A stretch of DNA of 34,844 bases from DATEUP01 sp035283065. GTDB taxonomy: Archaea > Thermoplasmatota > DTKX01 > DATEUP01. The notes below the pieces were generated by a model, which was not told the DNA's origin, made no database searches, and was given only the letters and a program-made list of their open reading frames with translations. Below are positions 31,980-34,844 of the stretch, piece after piece; position 1 is the stretch's first letter; every line of letters starts with the position of its first letter. A program made the translations under genes and the position numbers. Location: positions 1 through 34,844 of the forward strand of contig DATEUP010000220.1 in NCBI GenBank assembly GCA_035283065.1. The letters run 5' to 3'.

Positions 31980-33173
31980 ATGGCGCCCCGCGACCCCGTC
32001 GGCTTCCTCCGCCAAGAGTACGACAGCCTTGTCACCCAAGACCTCGACTGGCGCATCAAGCCCCTCATCGGCCCTTCGGCGCCCCGCTCGAACGTGGCCG
32101 GCAAGCCGAACGTCATCGTGCTGTGCTCGAACAACTACCTCGGGCTTGCGACTCACCCCAAGGTGAAGGCGGCGGCCGCAAGGGCGGTGCGCACGCACGG
32201 GGCCGGCTCGGGGAGCGTGCGGCCGATCGCGGGGACGATGGACCTCCACGAAGAGCTCGAGGCCACCATCGCAGGCTTCAAGCGCGCGGAGGCCGCGCTC
32301 GTCTACCAGTCGGGGTTCGCTACGAACGCGGGGCTCATCCCCCAGCTTGCCGGCGAGGGGGACGTGATCATCTCCGACGAACTGAACCACGGCTCGATCA
32401 TCGACGGCGTGCGGCTCTCGCGCGCCGAGCGCACCGTCTACGCGCACAACGACATGGGGGAGCTCGAGAAGCGCCTCAACGAGGCGGAGGCGAAACCTCA
32501 CCGCAGGGTCCTCATCATCTCCGACGGCGTCTTCTCGATGGACGGTGACATCGCGCCCGTCGATGAGATCGTCAAGCTCGCGGAAGGCCACGGCGCGATG
32601 GTCTACATCGACGACGCCCACGGCGAGGGTGTGATGGGCGAGGGCGGGCGCGGCATCGCGTCGCACTTCAAGGTCGAGGGCCGCGTCCAGGTCGAGATGG
32701 GCACCTTCTCGAAGGCCTTCGGGGTGGTCGGCGGGTACGTGGCCGGCTCCAAGGACCTCCGCGCGTTTGCGCTCAACAAGTCCCGCACCTGGCTGCTCTC
32801 CGGCTCCCACCCGCCCGCGACGACCGCCGCGTGCACCGCGGCCGTGCGCGTGCTCGAGTCCGAGCCCAAATGGGTCGAACGCCTCTGGAAGAACACGAAC
32901 GCCTTCCGGAAGGGCCTCGTGAGGCTCGGTTTCGACACGGGCAAGTCCGTCACGCCGATCATCCCCGTGATGTGCGGAGAGTCCTCGAAGGCCAAGGCCA
33001 TGAGCGAGAAGCTCTTCGAGCTTGGCGTATGGGCCCTGCCGATCGTCTACCCGATGGTCGCCAAGGACAAGGCCCGTATCCGCACGATCAACAACGCGCG
33101 CCTGACCCGGAAGGACCTCAACGAGGCGCTCGCGGCGTTCGAGACCGCGGGACGTTCCGCCGGGGTGTTGTAG
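31980..33173 (+). CDS. kbl: Glycine C-acetyltransferase (2-amino-3-ketobutyrate CoA ligase)
   Basis: This 397-aa PLP enzyme belongs to the alpha-oxoamine synthase family. It has SNNYLGLATHP, GSGSVRPIAGTMDLHEELE, a DELNHGSIIDG loop, the cofactor-binding DDAHGEGVMG and the Schiff-base lysine in GTFSKAFG (Lys245). It cleaves 2-amino-3-ketobutyrate with CoA into glycine and acetyl-CoA. The neighbouring tdh makes this assignment far more likely than the related 8-amino-7-oxononanoate synthase. The ATG at 31980 gives the expected N-terminus. Confidence 0.94.
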   Translation: MAPRDPVGFLRQEYDSLVTQDLDWRIKPLIGPSAPRSNVAGKPNVIVLCSNNYLGLATHPKVKAAAARAVRTHGAGSGSVRPIAGTMDLHEELEATIAGFKRAEAALVYQSGFATNAGLIPQLAGEGDVIISDELNHGSIIDGVRLSRAERTVYAHNDMGELEKRLNEAEAKPHRRVLIISDGVFSMDGDIAPVDEIVKLAEGHGAMVYIDDAHGEGVMGEGGRGIASHFKVEGRVQVEMGTFSKAFGVVGGYVAGSKDLRAFALNKSRTWLLSGSHPPATTAACTAAVRVLESEPKWVERLWKNTNAFRKGLVRLGFDTGKSVTPIIPVMCGESSKAKAMSEKLFELGVWALPIVYPMVAKDKARIRTINNARLTRKDLNEALAAFETAGRSAGVL

Positions 33174-33200
33174 CGCGCCTCGGCCCGCCCCCCGCAAAGG

Positions 33201-33207
33201 CTATCGG
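33201..33207 (+). promoter_or_regulatory. Weak TATA-like element/half-site for tetR
   Basis: CTATCGG is centred 26 nt before the GTG at 33230. The same 7-mer occurs in reverse (CCGATAG) in the palindrome before the cupin gene, so it may also be a regulator half-site. Confidence 0.35.
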
Positions 33208-33229
33208 GCCTCGCGCCCTCCCGGCGCCC

Positions 33230-33841
33230 GTGCCATCCTCGAGGAAGGCGCCGCCACGGACCGCCACGCAGACAAGAACTCGGACGGCAATCCTGAACGT
33301 GGCCGAGGAGCTTGTCCAGACTCACGGGGCAAACGGCATCAGCTTCGCGACGATCAGCGAGCGGGTGGGGATCCGGAAGGCCAGCATCCACCACCACTTC
33401 GCCACGAAGGACGACCTCGTCGAGGAGCTCGTGCGCCGCTACAGCGGCGACTTCCTTGGGGAGGTCGACTCGATCCTAGCTTCCCGCCGGAGCGCGACGG
33501 CCAAGCTCCAAGCCTACATGCGCCTCTTCGACGCCACGCTGGAGGCGAGCCCCGGGAAGCGGGTTTGCCTCTGCGGGATGCTCGGGGCGGAGTACGCAAG
33601 CCTCTCGCCGAAGGCGGCCTCCCTGCTGAAGGCGTTCTACCGCGAGAACGAGGAGCGCCTGGCCTTGATCCTCGAGGCGGGGCGCCGCGAGAGGAGCCTC
33701 GCGTTTGCGGGCAACGCCCGGACGGTCGGCATGTCGCTCTTCTCGTTTCTGGAGGGGGCGATGCTCGTCGCCCGGGCGGACGGTGGACCCCGGCAGTTCA
33801 AGGAGCTCACGGACGGGGTCGTCCGGCTGCTGCGACCCTAG
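33230..33841 (+). CDS. TetR family transcriptional regulator
   Basis: This 203-aa protein has an N-terminal TetR helix-turn-helix: RTRTAILNVAEELVQTHGANGISFATISERVGIRKASIHHHFATKDDLVEE region, with the hallmark KASIHHHFATK. The C-terminal ligand-binding and dimer domain is helical and contains a CLCGMLGAEYASLSP segment with two Cys residues that could be redox- or ligand-related. Length fits the family. The start is the GTG at 33230, with a weak TATA-like element 26 nt upstream; the frame is open further upstream, but only within kbl. Candidate target sites lie before kbl and before the cupin gene. The ligand is unknown. Confidence 0.9.
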   Translation: MPSSRKAPPRTATQTRTRTAILNVAEELVQTHGANGISFATISERVGIRKASIHHHFATKDDLVEELVRRYSGDFLGEVDSILASRRSATAKLQAYMRLFDATLEASPGKRVCLCGMLGAEYASLSPKAASLLKAFYRENEERLALILEAGRRERSLAFAGNARTVGMSLFSFLEGAMLVARADGGPRQFKELTDGVVRLLRP

Positions 33842-33860
33842 TTCTTTTATGGGCCCAGAG

Positions 33861-33880
33861 CCTACCTACCGATAGGGTGG
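33861..33880. promoter_or_regulatory. Imperfect 20-bp palindrome, candidate TetR operator
   Basis: CCTACCTACCGATAGGGTGG pairs at 7 of 10 positions about its centre, with a core CCTACCGATAGG. It lies between a TTTTATG element (about 33845-33851) and the cupin ATG at 33886, where a bound repressor would block transcription. The size and symmetry are normal for TetR sites. Confidence 0.45.
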
Positions 33881-33885
33881 CAGAA

Positions 33886-34245
33886 ATGGCCAAACCGGAA
33901 CACAAGCAATTTGCCAAGCCAGACGAGACGCGGAAATTCGACCACGGCGTGATGGACGTCCTCCAGATCGGCGGCGGAACCGTTGGGCGCGGTACCTTCC
34001 AGCCGGGCTGGCGATGGTCGACACATATGAAGGCGGGCGCGGGGACCGAGCTTTGCGAGGCCCCCCACTTCCAGTACCAGATCTCGGGCAGAATGCGCAT
34101 CAAGACGGCAGACGGCGCAGAATTTGAGACCGGCGCCGGGGACGTGGTCTCGCTGCCTTCCGGCCACGACGCGTGGGTTGTCGGCAACGAGCCGGTGGTT
34201 GTCGTTGACTGGCACGGCGCGACAAACTACGCGAAGGAAAAGTAG
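33886..34245 (+). CDS. Cupin domain protein
   Basis: This 119-aa single-domain cupin shows the two-motif pattern: GTFQPGWRWSTHMKAGAG leading to HFQYQISGRM (first motif), and GAEFETGAGDVVSLPSGHDAWVVG (second motif). A metal site is possible through the His residues of HMKAG and APHF, but the second motif has SGHDAW, so the full His3-Glu set is not certain. The enzymatic role is unknown. ATG at 33886 follows GGGTGG; an in-frame GTG at 33877 would add three residues. It lies 44 nt after tetR and is probably its regulatory target. Confidence 0.82.
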   Translation: MAKPEHKQFAKPDETRKFDHGVMDVLQIGGGTVGRGTFQPGWRWSTHMKAGAGTELCEAPHFQYQISGRMRIKTADGAEFETGAGDVVSLPSGHDAWVVGNEPVVVVDWHGATNYAKEK

Positions 34246-34278
34246 GGCACAGGGCGCTCACGCCGAGCGCGCCGCCCG

Positions 34279-34764
34279 CTAGGGCGGAGAGAGCCAGGCC
34301 ACCACCGTGAGGAAGGACGAGGAACCCGGGTGGAAGACATCGGCCCGACCAAGGCCGGCGCCGGGACTCGGGGCGACTGCCCCGATCCGGAGCCACTCGC
34401 CCATGGGCGCGTAGACCGCAAGGCCGTAGGCGCGGCCGAGGCCCTTGGCAAGGGCTTCGGCCACGGCGGTTAGATTCGCCTCGACCGCCACGCGGGGGCG
34501 CGCCTCGGGGCCGCAGGGGGCCTCCAGGCAGGCGTAGGAGAGGTACTGCCGCATCGTTCCTCCGGAGGCGCCAACGCTCGCCCCAAGGAGCGCATCTAGG
34601 AATTCGGAAGCCGCGGCCGTTTCGGCCCGGGCCAAATCATGGGGCTCCAGCGCGGACCGCGCGATGAGGCCAGCCAGGGCGAGCGAGACGAGCACGACGC
34701 CGAAGGCGCCGTAAAGCGAGGAGAACCCCGAGTTGCGCCGGCGGCTCGGAGGCGCGCGCATCAT
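34279..34764 (-). CDS. Small single-pass secreted-type protein, pilin-like
   Basis: This 161-aa protein begins with a short basic stretch (MMRAPPSRRRNSGFSS) and then a membrane segment (about 17-36, LYGAFGVVLVSLALAGLIA), followed by an extracytoplasmic domain with one CLEAPC pair (Cys79 and Cys84) that could form a disulfide. The architecture resembles archaeal type IV pilin-like or accessory proteins, but no clear prepilin peptidase site was confirmed. The ATG at 34764 overlaps the stop of the preceding gene (TGATG), so the two genes are coupled. It converges with the cupin gene. Confidence 0.7.
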   Translation of the reverse strand: MMRAPPSRRRNSGFSSLYGAFGVVLVSLALAGLIARSALEPHDLARAETAAASEFLDALLGASVGASGGTMRQYLSYACLEAPCGPEARPRVAVEANLTAVAEALAKGLGRAYGLAVYAPMGEWLRIGAVAPSPGAGLGRADVFHPGSSSFLTVVAWLSPP

Positions 34765-34844
34765 CCGAGGTCGACCCCCGCGCGGGCAATCCCCGGCCCG
34801 AAGGTCCCATCGGAACGCTCGATGAGGACGGCCCGCTCAACGAG
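34761..34844 (-). CDS. C-terminal end of an unknown protein (partial)
   Basis: Only the last 27 codons and the TGA stop are in the window; the gene enters from the right edge. The visible peptide reads LVERAVLIERSDGTFGPGIA and ends GVDLG. Its stop overlaps the start of the 161-aa gene, which suggests an operon of small secreted or pilin-like proteins. Nothing more can be said from this fragment. Confidence 0.6.
   Translation of the reverse strand, partial: LVERAVLIERSDGTFGPGIARAGVDLG

Noticed and set aside
1..34844. tRNA genes, CRISPR repeats and insertion sequences
   Set aside because: No T-loop/acceptor pattern, regularly spaced repeats or transposase motifs were seen by eye on either strand. 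A covariance-model or repeat search was not run.

Overview
The window is a high-GC archaeal chromosome segment. The information-processing genes are archaeal: MCM helicase, an RPA pair, NMD3, Rpo4, L21e, Pus10, Dim1/KsgA, DUF655 and DUF424. Several starts are leaderless, with a TATA-like element about 25 nt upstream. A tandem-DUF835 membrane protein and large secreted Ig-like/beta-helix proteins with C-terminal anchors suggest an uncultivated Thermoplasmatota lineage; that placement is an inference, not a proof. No tRNA, rRNA, CRISPR array or insertion sequence was seen.

Layout. 1-2751 (minus): the start of a coiled-coil protein, a small unknown protein, and a 7TM protein with two DUF835 domains. 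2836-5857 (minus): a tight three-gene operon with an unknown small protein, a class II diterpene cyclase (YDxxxVA and DxDD motifs), and a cis-prenyltransferase-fold enzyme resembling Mycobacterium tuberculosis Rv3378c (DDGTRR motif). This pairing mirrors Rv3377c-Rv3378c, which makes tuberculosinyl adenosine. Archaea make abundant geranylgeranyl diphosphate for lipids, so a cyclic-diterpene pathway is plausible here. It is the most interesting content of the window. A consensus TATA box and a perfect 19-bp inverted repeat lie upstream of it.

6230-16345 (plus): a giant surface protein with a C-terminal CxxCH and calcium-binding-like module, an unrecognised protein of about 450 aa, MCM with a 380-aa LAGLIDADG intein in its Walker A loop, DUF424, a small membrane protein and NMD3. 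16349-23047 (minus): a translation/transcription operon (pus10, rpl21e, rpo4, DUF655, a membrane protein, dim1), ending in a second large surface protein. 23200-24201 (plus): a membrane protein. 24198-28254 (minus): an NAD-kinase-like protein, MetRS with a fused tRNA-binding domain, and a PHP phosphoesterase. 28364-30669 (minus): RPA and its associated protein. 30885-34245 (plus): threonine dehydrogenase and glycine C-acetyltransferase (threonine to glycine plus acetyl-CoA), a TetR regulator and a cupin, with GATAG-type palindromic sites between genes. 34279-34844 (minus): a small single-pass secreted-type protein and the end of another gene.

Gene calls rest on recognisable motifs and reading-frame context. 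No database search was run, and comparisons to named proteins are from memory.
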